Made by a program: the position numbers and the translations under genes
Shown here: positions 45,599-56,138 of the stretch, piece after piece
Numbering within the stretch: position 1 is the first letter of the stretch
How the letters are laid out: every line of letters begins with the position of its first letter
Origin: Streptococcus sanguinis
Lineage (GTDB): Bacteria > Bacillota > Bacilli > Lactobacillales > Streptococcaceae
Assembly (NCBI RefSeq): GCF_026781265.1
Contig: NZ_JAKUVC010000005.1
Span: forward strand, 62,001 to 126,000
Direction of reading: 5' to 3'
Length of the DNA: 64,000 bases
Notes under the pieces: generated by a model
What the model was told of the DNA's origin: nothing
What the model saw: the letters and a program-made list of their open reading frames with translations, nothing else
Databases searched by the model: none

Positions 45599-45623
45599 AT
45601 AGTGTACTTTTTTATACTGTCCA
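45599..45623 (-). repeat. Right terminal inverted repeat of the IS3 element
   Basis: On the minus strand: TGGACAGTAT, six A's, GTACACTAT. Confidence 0.8.
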
Positions 45624-45672
45624 TTATAAGCGGTTCTGTTCAAATTTGTGCTTTTTTCATTACCATTTTGAT

Positions 45673-47958
45673 CTAATAAAGTGTATGAGGGAGTTCGATA
45701 CTAGATTGCTCCAAGTCTACCGTCAGCTGATAGTCGGTCTTATCACGAACGGTATGCTCAAAGTCTGTAGTGTAGAGGACGAGGCGCAGTTGGTCGCCTT
45801 TTTTCATTTTATAGATGGTTGGTTGCAGTTCAAAGGAAAATTCCAGCCATTGGTCAGGAGTGACTTCTTCGACAGTCAGTAGGTTTGTCCGGTTTTGCAG
45901 GTTGATGAAGCCTTTGGTGATGACGCGATGAGGCGTTTCAGTATGGGGGAGTTCAACCAGATTGTCCAGCATATAGTAGCGGCCGTTGTCCATGACTCTA
46001 GGTTCAATAGGCGTAGGAAGTGGTGTGAGGCGTTTAGCTGGTCCGAAGTCCAGCAATTGAGCAGAAATCAGTCCCTTATCTGTGCTGGATTTGAGGCGAA
46101 GATTGAGCTGGCTCGCTCCGTTGAGAAAGAGGTCCTTTTCCAAGGTCCAGTCTAGAGTAATCTGGTTGACCTTACCGTCAAAGAGCTCAGTCTTGAAGCT
46201 TTGGTAGTTTTTAGCAAAACGATTATAGTCTTCTTCTGGGTATTGATTTTGGATAGATTGGCATTCTTGGCCTAGTTGGAGATGAAGATTCTGCTCTTGT
46301 CCACCGAAGTCTTCCAAGGTCAGCCAGCTTTGAGCTTGGCCATTGTCCTGCCAGATGACTGCTGGCAGTTCGAAGTCTGATTCACATCCCAGCAGTTTCT
46401 TGCTCAGCAGAGCATTGATAGACTCGCGGAAGTCGATGGACTGCCAGTTGTTCATGTAAACATGGGCACCGTTATGGAAGAAAAGATGCTTTTTGATATG
46501 GGGCGGTAAGGCCCGAAACATATTATAGACATGGAGAGGCTTAACGTTCCAGTCTTGAGAGCCATGGGTGAAGACGACTTCAGCCTTGACCTTCTCTGCG
46601 TGGAGCAGGTAGTTGCGGTCATGCCAAAATTGATTGTAATCCCCAGTTTGCCGGTCTAGGTCTTTGCGCTGCTGCTCTAGGCTTTGCTGATAAGCGTCGT
46701 TGTTGCGCAGGTAGTCACCAGCCCTCAGGTTGCGGGAGTAGGTCAGTTCGGTCAGGGATTCAAAGTCCTCTCCTGGATAGCCGCTAGGACTGGTAACGAG
46801 GCCGTTTTCGCGGTAGTAATTATACCAAGAAGAAATTCCAGCTTCAGCGATAATGACCTCCAAACCATCTACGCCAGTCGTTGCCAGCCCGTTGGACATG
46901 GTGCCCAGATAGGAGATACCGGTCGTAGCCACTTTTCCGTTGGACCAAGTGGCCTTGATTTCCCGTTGGCGAGTGTGGTCGGTGAAGGCTCGGCAGCGGC
47001 CGTTGAGCCAATCAATAACGTTCTTATAGGCTTCGATTTGCTGATAGTCGCCGCTGGTCATCAGTCCTTCAGAGTCTTTAGTTCCTACGCCAGACACATA
47101 GAGATTGGCAAAGCCGCGGGGCAGCAAGTAATCATTGAGCGTGTAGGTACCGATATGGCCTAATTTTTCCTCGGCTTCAGAGACTTCTTGGGCAAAATCC
47201 GGCGAATCCAGTTGGAGCAATTTGAGCTCAGGATCTTGTACTGTGATTTGATGAGGCTCTTTTTTTGCTAAGTCCACATTCATATCATGGAGAGCCTTGT
47301 CGCTTGCGGGGTCATTGGTTCCTTGATGATAAGGAGAAGCGGTCATAACTGCAGGCATTTGTCCTTGATAGCGGGGCCGGATAATGCTGAGCTTGATGAG
47401 GTCCGGACGACCGTCTCGATCAGTATCCACGCGTGATTCCACATAAACCACCTCTCGGATAGCATCATGGCTGGAAAAGGTTGCCAGGCTCTTGCCGTTG
47501 AAGTAGTGGTGGGTATTGTCCTCAGGAATCAAACCCTCGCTGACTAGCTTATCAACTAAGAGGTTGCCATTTTTTGTCCGAGTGTTGAGCAGCTGGTAGA
47601 GATTTTCCAACAAGTCTCCAAATGTAATGGGAAAGCCTGTTTCCTTGCGAAAGGCCTCAACATCTGTAAAATCAATGAAGGGCGAGAACTCAAGCAGCTG
47701 AAAGGCCACAGTATAAAAGACAGATGCCGTCAGTTCTCTGTCAGACTGGAAAAAGCTCAGCAGGTCTGTTTGGCTGTCAGCAGCCCAGGACTTCAAGGGA
47801 TAATCTGTATTTTTATAAGTGAAAAAGCTGTTGCGGAGAAAATCTTCAAGATTTTCCTTATCAGAGCGATTGCTGTCATAAAAAAAGCCTAATTCAGCTA
47901 ATTCTATCAACATATTTTCCCGATTCGTTCTTGTATAACTATACTGATTAAAACGCAT
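45673..47958 (-). CDS. pepX: Xaa-Pro dipeptidyl-peptidase
   Basis: 761 residues, the full length of the lactic acid bacterial enzyme. PepX is a cytoplasmic serine peptidase that releases X-Pro dipeptides. The N-terminal dimerisation domain precedes an alpha/beta hydrolase core with nucleophile Ser349 in TTGISYLGT, Asp in [10 protein letters not shown] and His in NGAHVYMNN. The C-terminal beta-sandwich completes it. GGGAAGAAT precedes the ATG. No hairpin terminator is visible between its stop codon and the insertion element, which may have separated the gene from its original terminator. Confidence 0.95.
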   Translation of the reverse strand: MRFNQYSYTRTNRENMLIELAELGFFYDSNRSDKENLEDFLRNSFFTYKNTDYPLKSWAADSQTDLLSFFQSDRELTASVFYTVAFQLLEFSPFIDFTDVEAFRKETGFPITFGDLLENLYQLLNTRTKNGNLLVDKLVSEGLIPEDNTHHYFNGKSLATFSSHDAIREVVYVESRVDTDRDGRPDLIKLSIIRPRYQGQMPAVMTASPYHQGTNDPASDKALHDMNVDLAKKEPHQITVQDPELKLLQLDSPDFAQEVSEAEEKLGHIGTYTLNDYLLPRGFANLYVSGVGTKDSEGLMTSGDYQQIEAYKNVIDWLNGRCRAFTDHTRQREIKATWSNGKVATTGISYLGTMSNGLATTGVDGLEVIIAEAGISSWYNYYRENGLVTSPSGYPGEDFESLTELTYSRNLRAGDYLRNNDAYQQSLEQQRKDLDRQTGDYNQFWHDRNYLLHAEKVKAEVVFTHGSQDWNVKPLHVYNMFRALPPHIKKHLFFHNGAHVYMNNWQSIDFRESINALLSKKLLGCESDFELPAVIWQDNGQAQSWLTLEDFGGQEQNLHLQLGQECQSIQNQYPEEDYNRFAKNYQSFKTELFDGKVNQITLDWTLEKDLFLNGASQLNLRLKSSTDKGLISAQLLDFGPAKRLTPLPTPIEPRVMDNGRYYMLDNLVELPHTETPHRVITKGFINLQNRTNLLTVEEVTPDQWLEFSFELQPTIYKMKKGDQLRLVLYTTDFEHTVRDKTDYQLTVDLEQSSIELPHTLY

Positions 47959-47996
47959 ATTCTTCCCTCTTTTTCTTATTTTTATTAAAAATGACC

Positions 47997-48025
47997 TTTA
48001 CATTATCCATTATACTTGATAAAAT
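47997..48025 (+). promoter_or_regulatory. Promoter of gla
   Basis: TTTACA, 17-bp spacer, TAAAAT with TG extension (TGATAAAAT). It overlaps the pepX promoter on the other strand. Confidence 0.75.
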
Positions 48026-48037
48026 AGACTTTGTCTA
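48009..48037 (-). promoter_or_regulatory. Promoter of pepX
   Basis: On the minus strand: TAGACA (48037-48032), 17-bp spacer, TATAAT (48014-48009). The start near 48002 leaves a leader of about 44 nt. Confidence 0.78.
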
Positions 48038-48062
48038 AAAAATATTTAAGGAGTATCACTAA

Positions 48063-48968
48063 ATGGATTTCGAATGGGTCGTTAAATACGCCACAGAATT
48101 TTTAGGGACAGCTATCCTCATTGTCTTGGGGAATGGAGCTGTTGCCAACGTTGAATTAAAAGGAACTAAGGGACATCAGAGCGGTTGGTTAGTCATCGCT
48201 GTCGGTTACGGTATGGGGGTTATGATTCCAGCTTTGATGTTTGGTAATGTGTCCGGTAACCATATCAACCCTGCCTTTACTTTGGGACTTGCTGTCAGCG
48301 GTTATTTCCCTTGGGCACAGGTTGCACCATATATTGCAGCGCAGATTTTGGGAGCTATCTTCGGACAGGCTTTAGTAGTTGCGACCCACCGTCCTTACTA
48401 TTTGGGAACAGAAAATCCTAATAATATTTTGGGTACTTTCTCTACCATCTCTAGTCTAGACCATGGCACGCCTGAATCACGTAAAGCAGCCTTGTTCAAT
48501 GGTTTTATCAATGAATTTGTTGGTTCTTTTGTTCTTTTCTTTGCTGCTATGGGCTTGACCAAGAACTTCTTTGGAGCAGAATTGTTGAGCAAAGCTGAAG
48601 CAACTATCAATTCTCAAGCTGCTCAGATGGCAGCACAAGGGACTTCGGTTCCTAAAGAACAGATTGCTGCTGCAATATCTCAGGCTAAAGACCAAGTTGC
48701 ACCATTCCAAGTTGGTAGCCTTTCAGTCGCTCACTTGGCACTTGGTTTCTTGGTAATGGCTTTGGTAACCTCTCTGGGAGGTCCTACTGGACCAGGACTG
48801 AACCCAGCTCGTGACCTTGGACCTCGTATCCTCCACTTCATCCTGCCAGAATCTGTTTTGGGCAAACACAAGGGTGATTCAAAATGGTGGTATTCTTGGG
48901 TTCCAGTTGTGGCACCGATTCTTGCAGGTATCACAGCAGTCCTCTTATTTAAAACAATCTACGGATAA
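48063..48968 (+). CDS. gla: Glycerol/water facilitator (aquaglyceroporin, Gla type)
   Basis: 301 residues of the MIP family with six helices and two half-helices. The NPA motifs are HINPAFTLG (about 76-84) and GPGLNPARDLGPR (about 243-255). An Ala/Gln-rich insertion (AEATINSQAAQMAAQGTSVPKEQ) lies between helices 4 and 5, as in the lactococcal Gla protein, which also neighbours pepX. It should pass glycerol and water. AAGGAGTATCACTAA precedes the ATG. Confidence 0.9.
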   Translation: MDFEWVVKYATEFLGTAILIVLGNGAVANVELKGTKGHQSGWLVIAVGYGMGVMIPALMFGNVSGNHINPAFTLGLAVSGYFPWAQVAPYIAAQILGAIFGQALVVATHRPYYLGTENPNNILGTFSTISSLDHGTPESRKAALFNGFINEFVGSFVLFFAAMGLTKNFFGAELLSKAEATINSQAAQMAAQGTSVPKEQIAAAISQAKDQVAPFQVGSLSVAHLALGFLVMALVTSLGGPTGPGLNPARDLGPRILHFILPESVLGKHKGDSKWWYSWVPVVAPILAGITAVLLFKTIYG

Positions 48969-48980
48969 GCATATAAGATC

Positions 48981-49011
48981 AGAGTTGGGGGATTTCCCCA
49001 GCTCTTTTTTT
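48981..49011 (+). terminator. Terminator of gla
   Basis: AGAGTTGGGG (48981-48990) pairs with CCCCAGCTCT (48996-49005) with one G-T, then a T-run. Confidence 0.88.
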
Positions 49012-49154
49012 GAACGATAGAGGAGGTCAATAGGAAAATACAAGTTTGGCAATTTTATATTCATTTCACTATCTATAAGGTTCATTGCTCAGACTGTTTA
49101 CCAATAAATCCAAGGCCTTCTTGTTTTAAAAATTGTTTATTTGCGCATAATTTC

Positions 49155-49183
49155 TTGTCAAAAAGATGAAAATCCATTACAAT
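49155..49183 (+). promoter_or_regulatory. Promoter of cppA
   Basis: TTGTCA, 17-bp spacer, TACAAT, followed by GGAGG ahead of the ATG. Confidence 0.78.
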
Positions 49184-49202
49184 AAAATGGTTTGGAGGAA
49201 TT

Positions 49203-49937
49203 ATGAGCGCGAATCATATTATTAGAATTATCCCTGTATTAAAAATCAATAATCGTCATTTAAATCAAGAGTTTTTTGTAAAACGGCTGGGCATGAAGGC
49301 CCTTTTAGAGGAAGCTGCTATTTTGTCTTTGGGAGATCAGACTAAGACTGAGAAACTGCAGTTGGAAGAATCGCCCAGTATGCGGTCTCGGCGAGTCAAA
49401 GGCCCTAAAAAATTAGCCAGAATCGTTGTCAAGGTTGCAGATGCTAAAGAAATCGAGTCTCTATTGGCTCAAAAGCCTGCTTGGACTAAGCTTTATCAAG
49501 GAGAGAAAGGCTATGCTTTTGAAGCGATGTCACCAGAAGGCGACCTAGTTCTCCTGCATGCAGAAGAGAATAGAGCAAATCTTCAAGAAGTCACGGCAGC
49601 GCCTGAATTTGAAAAGCAAGAGGACTTTATCGGTCTTAGCCACTTTGAGATAGAGACAGTTGAGATTCATGTACCTGATGCTAATGCAGCTCAAGAATTT
49701 TACAGCAAGGTTGAAAATGCGCTGGATTTTCTGACCTTTACAGAAGCAGAGGGACAAGACTTGCAGGCAGACAATGCCCTAACTTGGGACTTGACCATGC
49801 TCAAAGCCCAGGTCAATCGTTTAGAAACCGCTGCGCTGCGTCCTATTTTTGAAGGACGCGAGGTCTTTGTACCCAAGTCAGATAAGTTCCTGCTGAGTCA
49901 GGATTCTAGCAAGATTGAATTGTGGTTTGAAGCATGA
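49203..49937 (+). CDS. cppA: CppA family protein (putative C3-degrading proteinase)
   Basis: 244 residues with two tandem VOC-like modules: an N-terminal CppA_N unit (IIRIIPVLKINNRHLNQEFFVKRLGMK) and a C-terminal unit (LSHFEIETVEIHVPDANAAQEFYSKV). In pneumococcus CppA was named for complement C3 degradation; there is no signal peptide here and no recognised protease motif, so that role is doubtful from sequence. The last 4 bp overlap the next start (ATGA), so the two are co-translated. Confidence 0.85.
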   Translation: MSANHIIRIIPVLKINNRHLNQEFFVKRLGMKALLEEAAILSLGDQTKTEKLQLEESPSMRSRRVKGPKKLARIVVKVADAKEIESLLAQKPAWTKLYQGEKGYAFEAMSPEGDLVLLHAEENRANLQEVTAAPEFEKQEDFIGLSHFEIETVEIHVPDANAAQEFYSKVENALDFLTFTEAEGQDLQADNALTWDLTMLKAQVNRLETAALRPIFEGREVFVPKSDKFLLSQDSSKIELWFEA

Positions 49938-50869
49938 CTCTAGAAAAAATCATCAGTAAAATCCAAGAACAGCTGAAAGACGGTATCTATCCCGGTGCTA
50001 GTCTGGCCTTGTATCAAGCTGGCCGGTGGCAGGAATTCTACTTTGGTCTGGCAGATCCGCAAGAAGGAAAGAAGACTCAAGCGGGATTGGTCTATGACTT
50101 GGCTAGCGTCAGCAAGGTGGTCGGAGTTGGCACTCTGGCAGCCTTTTTGTATGAGCAGGGCAAGCTGGAGCTGGATTTGCCCTTACAGCATTATTATCCA
50201 GCCTTCCATCGAGAAGATGTGACCTTGCGTCAGCTTTTGACCCACACATCTGGGCTGGATCCCTTTATTCCCAATCGTGACCAGCTGACAGCTCCCGAGT
50301 TGAAAGCAGCGCTTAATCATTTGACGGTGCTTGAAGATAAGACCTTTCGCTATACGGATGTAAATTTTCTGCTCTTGGGCTTTATGTTGGAAGAGATCTA
50401 TGGTCAGGCCTTGGTTCAGATTTTTCAAAGTCAGATTTTCCAGCCTTGGGGTTTGGCTGAGACTGGTTTTGGTCCAGTTCCAGGAGCTGTGCCGACCGTT
50501 CGCGGTTTCAAGGATGGTCAGGTTCATGATCCTAAGGCGCGTGTTCTAGGCATCCATGCTGGCAGTGCAGGCTTATTCTCAACTCTCAGGGATTTGGAAA
50601 TATTTCTGGAACATTATCTACAGGATGACTTTGCGACCAATCTGACCCAGAATTTTTCCAAGGAGCCAGGCAAAAGACGCAGTCTAGCCTGGAATCTGGA
50701 GGGCAGCTGGCTGGACCACACTGGCTACACGGGCACCTTTATCATGTATAATCATAAAGAGCAAAAGGCGGCTATTTTCCTATCCAACCGGACCTATGAA
50801 AAAGACGAGCGGGCTCAATGGATCTTGGATCGGAACCAGCTGATGGACCTGATAAGAATAGAACTTTAA
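49934..50869 (+). CDS. Beta-lactamase-fold serine hydrolase
   Basis: 311 residues of the class C beta-lactamase/PBP4-esterase family. The catalytic SxxK is SVSK in DLASVSKVVGVGTLAAF (about residue 57). YTDVNF in FRYTDVNFLLLGFMLEEIYG corresponds to the YxN element. HTGYTGT near the C-terminus replaces the KTG/HxG motif. No signal peptide is seen, so it is probably cytosolic. The physiological substrate is unknown, and it need not confer drug resistance. ATGA overlap couples it to cppA. Confidence 0.85.
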   Translation: MTLEKIISKIQEQLKDGIYPGASLALYQAGRWQEFYFGLADPQEGKKTQAGLVYDLASVSKVVGVGTLAAFLYEQGKLELDLPLQHYYPAFHREDVTLRQLLTHTSGLDPFIPNRDQLTAPELKAALNHLTVLEDKTFRYTDVNFLLLGFMLEEIYGQALVQIFQSQIFQPWGLAETGFGPVPGAVPTVRGFKDGQVHDPKARVLGIHAGSAGLFSTLRDLEIFLEHYLQDDFATNLTQNFSKEPGKRRSLAWNLEGSWLDHTGYTGTFIMYNHKEQKAAIFLSNRTYEKDERAQWILDRNQLMDLIRIEL

Positions 50870-50899
50870 AAGACTCCGGCTGCAAGCCCCGGAGTTTTA
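50870..50899 (+). terminator. Terminator of the cppA operon
   Basis: ACTCCGG (50873-50879) pairs with CCGGAGT (50889-50895), then TTTT. Confidence 0.78.
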
Positions 50900-51019
50900 T
50901 CATGTCTGCCTATATAAATATCGGTCTCTAGCCCCAGTGATTTTCTCTTAATAAAAATCGCTTTTTTTGCCAAAGTATATTAAAATAAGATAGAGAGAAT
51001 CTACAGATAAGAGAAGACT

Positions 51020-51898
51020 ATGACAAAAGCAATCGGTGTCGGCAAGGCACACAGTAAAATTATTTTAATGGGAGAGCATTCAGTAGTCTATGGCTATCCG
51101 GCCATATCCCTGCCTCTTAATCGTATTGAAGTGACCTGTCAGGTCTTTCCGTCTGAGCGGGCCTGGACTCTCTACGCCGAGGATACGCTGTCCATGGCTG
51201 TCTTTGCCTGTCTAGAACATCTAGGTCGGCAAGGGGCTAAGATTCGCTGTCAGGTGGAGTCCATGGTCCCTGAGAAGAGGGGGATGGGTTCTTCAGCAGC
51301 GGTCAGTATTGCGGCTATTCGGGCGGTCTTTGACTACTTTGAGGAAGAACTGGATGACCAAACACTGGAGATTCTAGCTAATCGGGCAGAGATGATTGCC
51401 CATATGAATCCCAGTGGCCTTGATGCTAAGACCTGCCTCAGTGATGTGGCTATCAAATTCATCCGCAATTTCGGTTTCAGTGAAATTGAGCTGGATCTGG
51501 CTGCTTTTTTAGTCATTGCAGATACGGGCATTCATGGTCATACCCGCGAAGCTATCCGTGCTGTAGAAAGTCAGGGTCAAAAGGCTCTGCCTTTGCTGCA
51601 GGAATTGGGGAATTTAACGAAAATCCTTGAGAAGGCTATTTCTATCAAGGACCTGATGACAATGGGACAAGCTATGACCAAGGCGCACGAGAAGCTAGCC
51701 AAGCTAGGAGTGTCTTGCCAGAAAGCAGATGAGCTGGTGGCGGCAGCGCTTGAAAATGGAGCTTTGGGTGCTAAGATGAGCGGCGGCGGTCTGGGTGGCT
51801 GTGTCATTGCTCTTGTAGGAGAAAAAAGTCAGGCGGAGGCCTTAGCCGCCTTACTGAGAGAGAAAGGGGCCATTAACACATGGATCGAAAGCCTGTAA
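51020..51898 (+). CDS. mvaK1: Mevalonate kinase
   Basis: 292-residue GHMP kinase that phosphorylates mevalonate. Motif 1 is KIILMGEHSVVYGYPAI; the ATP-binding motif 2 is EKRGMGSSAAVSIAAIRA (about 90-107), and motif 3 is GAKMSGGGLGGCVIAL. It starts the operon mvaK1-mvaD-mvaK2-fni, with AAGAGAAGACT upstream. A TAAAAT at 50983-50988 may be the -10. It overlaps mvaD by 19 bp. Confidence 0.95.
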   Translation: MTKAIGVGKAHSKIILMGEHSVVYGYPAISLPLNRIEVTCQVFPSERAWTLYAEDTLSMAVFACLEHLGRQGAKIRCQVESMVPEKRGMGSSAAVSIAAIRAVFDYFEEELDDQTLEILANRAEMIAHMNPSGLDAKTCLSDVAIKFIRNFGFSEIELDLAAFLVIADTGIHGHTREAIRAVESQGQKALPLLQELGNLTKILEKAISIKDLMTMGQAMTKAHEKLAKLGVSCQKADELVAAALENGALGAKMSGGGLGGCVIALVGEKSQAEALAALLREKGAINTWIESL

Positions 51899-52816
51899 GT
51901 GTCAAATCCTATGCCAATATTGCAATTGTCAAATATTGGGGGAAGAAAGATGCAGAAAAGATGATTCCGTCTACCAGCAGTATCTCGCTGACACTGGAAA
52001 ATATGTATACCGAGACCCAGCTGAGTCCTTTGCCGGATACAGCGACTGGAGATGAGTTTTATATTGACGGTCAGCTGCAAAGTCCGGCAGAACATGCCAA
52101 AATCAGTAAGATAATTGACCGTTTCCGACCTCCAGAAGATGGTTTTGTCCGTGTTGATACCAGCAACAATATGCCAACAGCAGCGGGTCTGTCTTCCAGC
52201 TCCAGCGGTCTGTCTGCCCTCGTCAAGGCCTGCAATGCTTATTTTCAGACGGGCTATCAGACGCAAGAGCTGGCTCAGCTGGCCAAGTTTGCTTCAGGAT
52301 CGTCTGCTCGCTCTTTCTTTGGTCCGCTAGCGGCCTGGGATAAGGACAGTGGGGATATTTATCCAGTCAAGACGGATTTGAAGCTAGCTATGATTATGCT
52401 GGTTCTTCACGATGAGAAAAAGCCTATTTCCAGCCGCGACGGTATGGAGCTCTGTGCTAAAACTTCCACGATTTTCCCAGATTGGATTACCCAGTCTGCC
52501 TTGGATTATCAGGCTATGCTAGGCTATTTGCAGGACAATGATTTTGCCAAGGTGGGTCAGCTGACAGAAGAAAATGCTCTTCGAATGCATGCTACAACAG
52601 AAAAAACTTATCCGCCGTTTTCTTATCTGACAGAGGAGTCTTACCAAGCTATGGATGCTGTCAGAAAGCTGCGGGACCAGGGCGAGCGTTGCTACTTTAC
52701 CATGGATGCAGGGCCAAATGTCAAGGTCCTCTGCTTGGAGGAAGACCTAGACCATCTGGTGGCTATTTTTGAGAAGGACTACCGACTTATCGTATCCAAA
52801 ACAAAGGACTTGTCAG

Positions 52817-52827
<11 letters not shown>
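51880..52827 (+). CDS. mvaD: Diphosphomevalonate decarboxylase
   Basis: 315 residues. MvaD converts diphosphomevalonate to isopentenyl diphosphate. The N-terminal KSYANIAIVKYWGKKD and the nucleotide-binding NNMPTAAGLSSSSSGLSAL are the enzyme's signatures, and MDAGPNVKVL is at the C-terminus. AGAGAAAGGGG inside the end of mvaK1 is the ribosome site. It overlaps mvaK2 by 11 bp. Confidence 0.96.
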
Positions 52828-54824
<1,997 letters not shown>

Positions 54825-54842
54825 AAAGCATAAAGACATACA

Positions 54843-54865
54843 AAAAAGGCCATCAAGGCCTTTTT
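54843..54865. terminator. Bidirectional terminator between fni and mvaA
   Basis: AAAAAGGCC (54843-54851) pairs perfectly with GGCCTTTTT (54857-54865). The T-run includes part of the mvaA stop codon (54864-54866). Confidence 0.9.
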
Positions 54866-56138
54866 ACTTGTCCTGTTTTCGTAAGTCTGCTAGTACTTCC
54901 TGAGCAGCAGCGAGATTGAAAATCTTCTTGGCTGTTAAGCGACTGGCTACAGCAGCAATTTCTTCGTCTTGGGCTCCAGCTTGCAATGCTAAGGATTTTG
55001 CTTGCAATTTCATGTGACCAGCTTGGATGCCAGTGCTGACCAGGGCTTTGAGGGCGGCGAAATTTTGCGCCAATCCGACCGATACGATGAGGGAAGCCAA
55101 GTCCTTGGCCTGAGGTTGCCCTAGCAAGTCAAAGCTGGCTGTCACTGCGGGATTGAGGCCAATGGAGCCTCCCTTGGTTGCAATGGGCATGGGCAGGGTC
55201 ATCTGACCATGAAGCTGGCGTTTGTCTAGGTCTGCAGTCCAAGCGGAGAGACCGCAGTAGCTTCCTTCTCGGCTGGCATAGGCATGAGCACCGGCTTCTA
55301 TAGCCCTCCAGTCATTTCCAGTAGCCAGTACCAAAGCATCAATACCATTAAAGATACCTTTATTGTGGGTAGCTGCTCGGTAAGGGTCGACCTGGGCTAA
55401 TTTGCTGGCTAGCTGCATCTTTTCCGCAAGAAGTTCCGCCTCAGCCTTATCCCGACTGAGAAAGCGATAGTCGATGACACAGCGGGCTGTTACCAGGCTA
55501 TCTGTTGCATAGTTTGACAGGATAGCCATCAGACTCTTACCGCCAGTCAGGTCTTCCAGAGGAAGGGTGAGGGCCTCCAGCATGGTGTTGAGCATATTGG
55601 CTCCCATGGCTTCCTGCGTATCCACAGATAGATAAAAAATGAGGAAGTCATCCTTTTGCTCCAGCCAGAGATCTCTAGCACCGCCACCACGAGCCACAAT
55701 CGATGGATAGGCTTGATTGGCCTGTTCCAGCAACTCTTTCTTTTTCCTGAGAACATCTTTAATGGCTTGGTCTGCATTATCAACCTGATAGAGGGCGATT
55801 TGCCCAATCATCTGGCGTTTGTGAACCTCTGTCTCAAATCCGCCTGAACGTTTGATAATCTTAGCGGCAAAGCTGGCTGCTGCTACCACAGATGGCTCTT
55901 CTGTCACAAATGGAACTTGATAGGTCTTACCATCCACCAGAAAGTCTGGCACCAGAGAGTAGGGTAGGGCCAGAGTGGCCAGTACATTTTCGCTCATCTG
56001 ATTGGCTGTTTCCAGAGGCAAAGTCTGCTGACTGTCTAGCAGCTGCCAATGTTCATTTTGTAAAAGTCCCTTTTCTTTCAGCATCTGGAGCCGTTCAGCA
56101 GGAGTTTTTTTGGAAAATCCAGTCCAATTTACTTTCAT
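54864..56138 (-). CDS. mvaA: Hydroxymethylglutaryl-CoA reductase
   Basis: 424 residues of the bacterial class II enzyme. It reduces HMG-CoA to mevalonate. Family segments include LVPDFLVDGKTYQVPFVTEEPSVVAAAS near residue 60, DAMGANMLNT (here EAMGANMLNT), ATHNKGIFNGIDAL, and the His-containing C-terminal region QAGHMKLQAKSLALQAG. Its first 4 bp overlap the end of mvaS, so the two are one minus-strand operon converging on mvaK1-fni. Confidence 0.95.
   Translation of the reverse strand: MKVNWTGFSKKTPAERLQMLKEKGLLQNEHWQLLDSQQTLPLETANQMSENVLATLALPYSLVPDFLVDGKTYQVPFVTEEPSVVAAASFAAKIIKRSGGFETEVHKRQMIGQIALYQVDNADQAIKDVLRKKKELLEQANQAYPSIVARGGGARDLWLEQKDDFLIFYLSVDTQEAMGANMLNTMLEALTLPLEDLTGGKSLMAILSNYATDSLVTARCVIDYRFLSRDKAEAELLAEKMQLASKLAQVDPYRAATHNKGIFNGIDALVLATGNDWRAIEAGAHAYASREGSYCGLSAWTADLDKRQLHGQMTLPMPIATKGGSIGLNPAVTASFDLLGQPQAKDLASLIVSVGLAQNFAALKALVSTGIQAGHMKLQAKSLALQAGAQDEEIAAVASRLTAKKIFNLAAAQEVLADLRKQDK

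Larger units (their letters stand above)
44353..45623 (-). mobile_element. IS3-family insertion sequence with intact ends and broken genes
   Basis: The 1271-bp element has terminal inverted repeats at 44353-44376 and 45599-45623. They read TGGAAAGT(A7)GTACATTAT and TGGACAGTAT(A6)GTACACTAT, alike except for three substitutions and one gap. OrfA and OrfB lie on the minus strand with the usual small overlap. Both carry inactivating changes. I see no target duplication in the flanks (AAC left, TTA right). It lies between the lipoprotein gene and pepX, 50 bp from the pepX stop codon. Confidence 0.88.

Noticed and set aside
44353..45623. Direct repeats flanking the IS3 element
   Set aside because: The bases next to the two inverted repeats (AAC and TTA) do not match, so no target duplication is claimed.
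49934..50869. Beta-lactam resistance gene
   Set aside because: The fold is that of the broad class C/esterase family, without signal peptide or clear KTG motif, so resistance is not supported.
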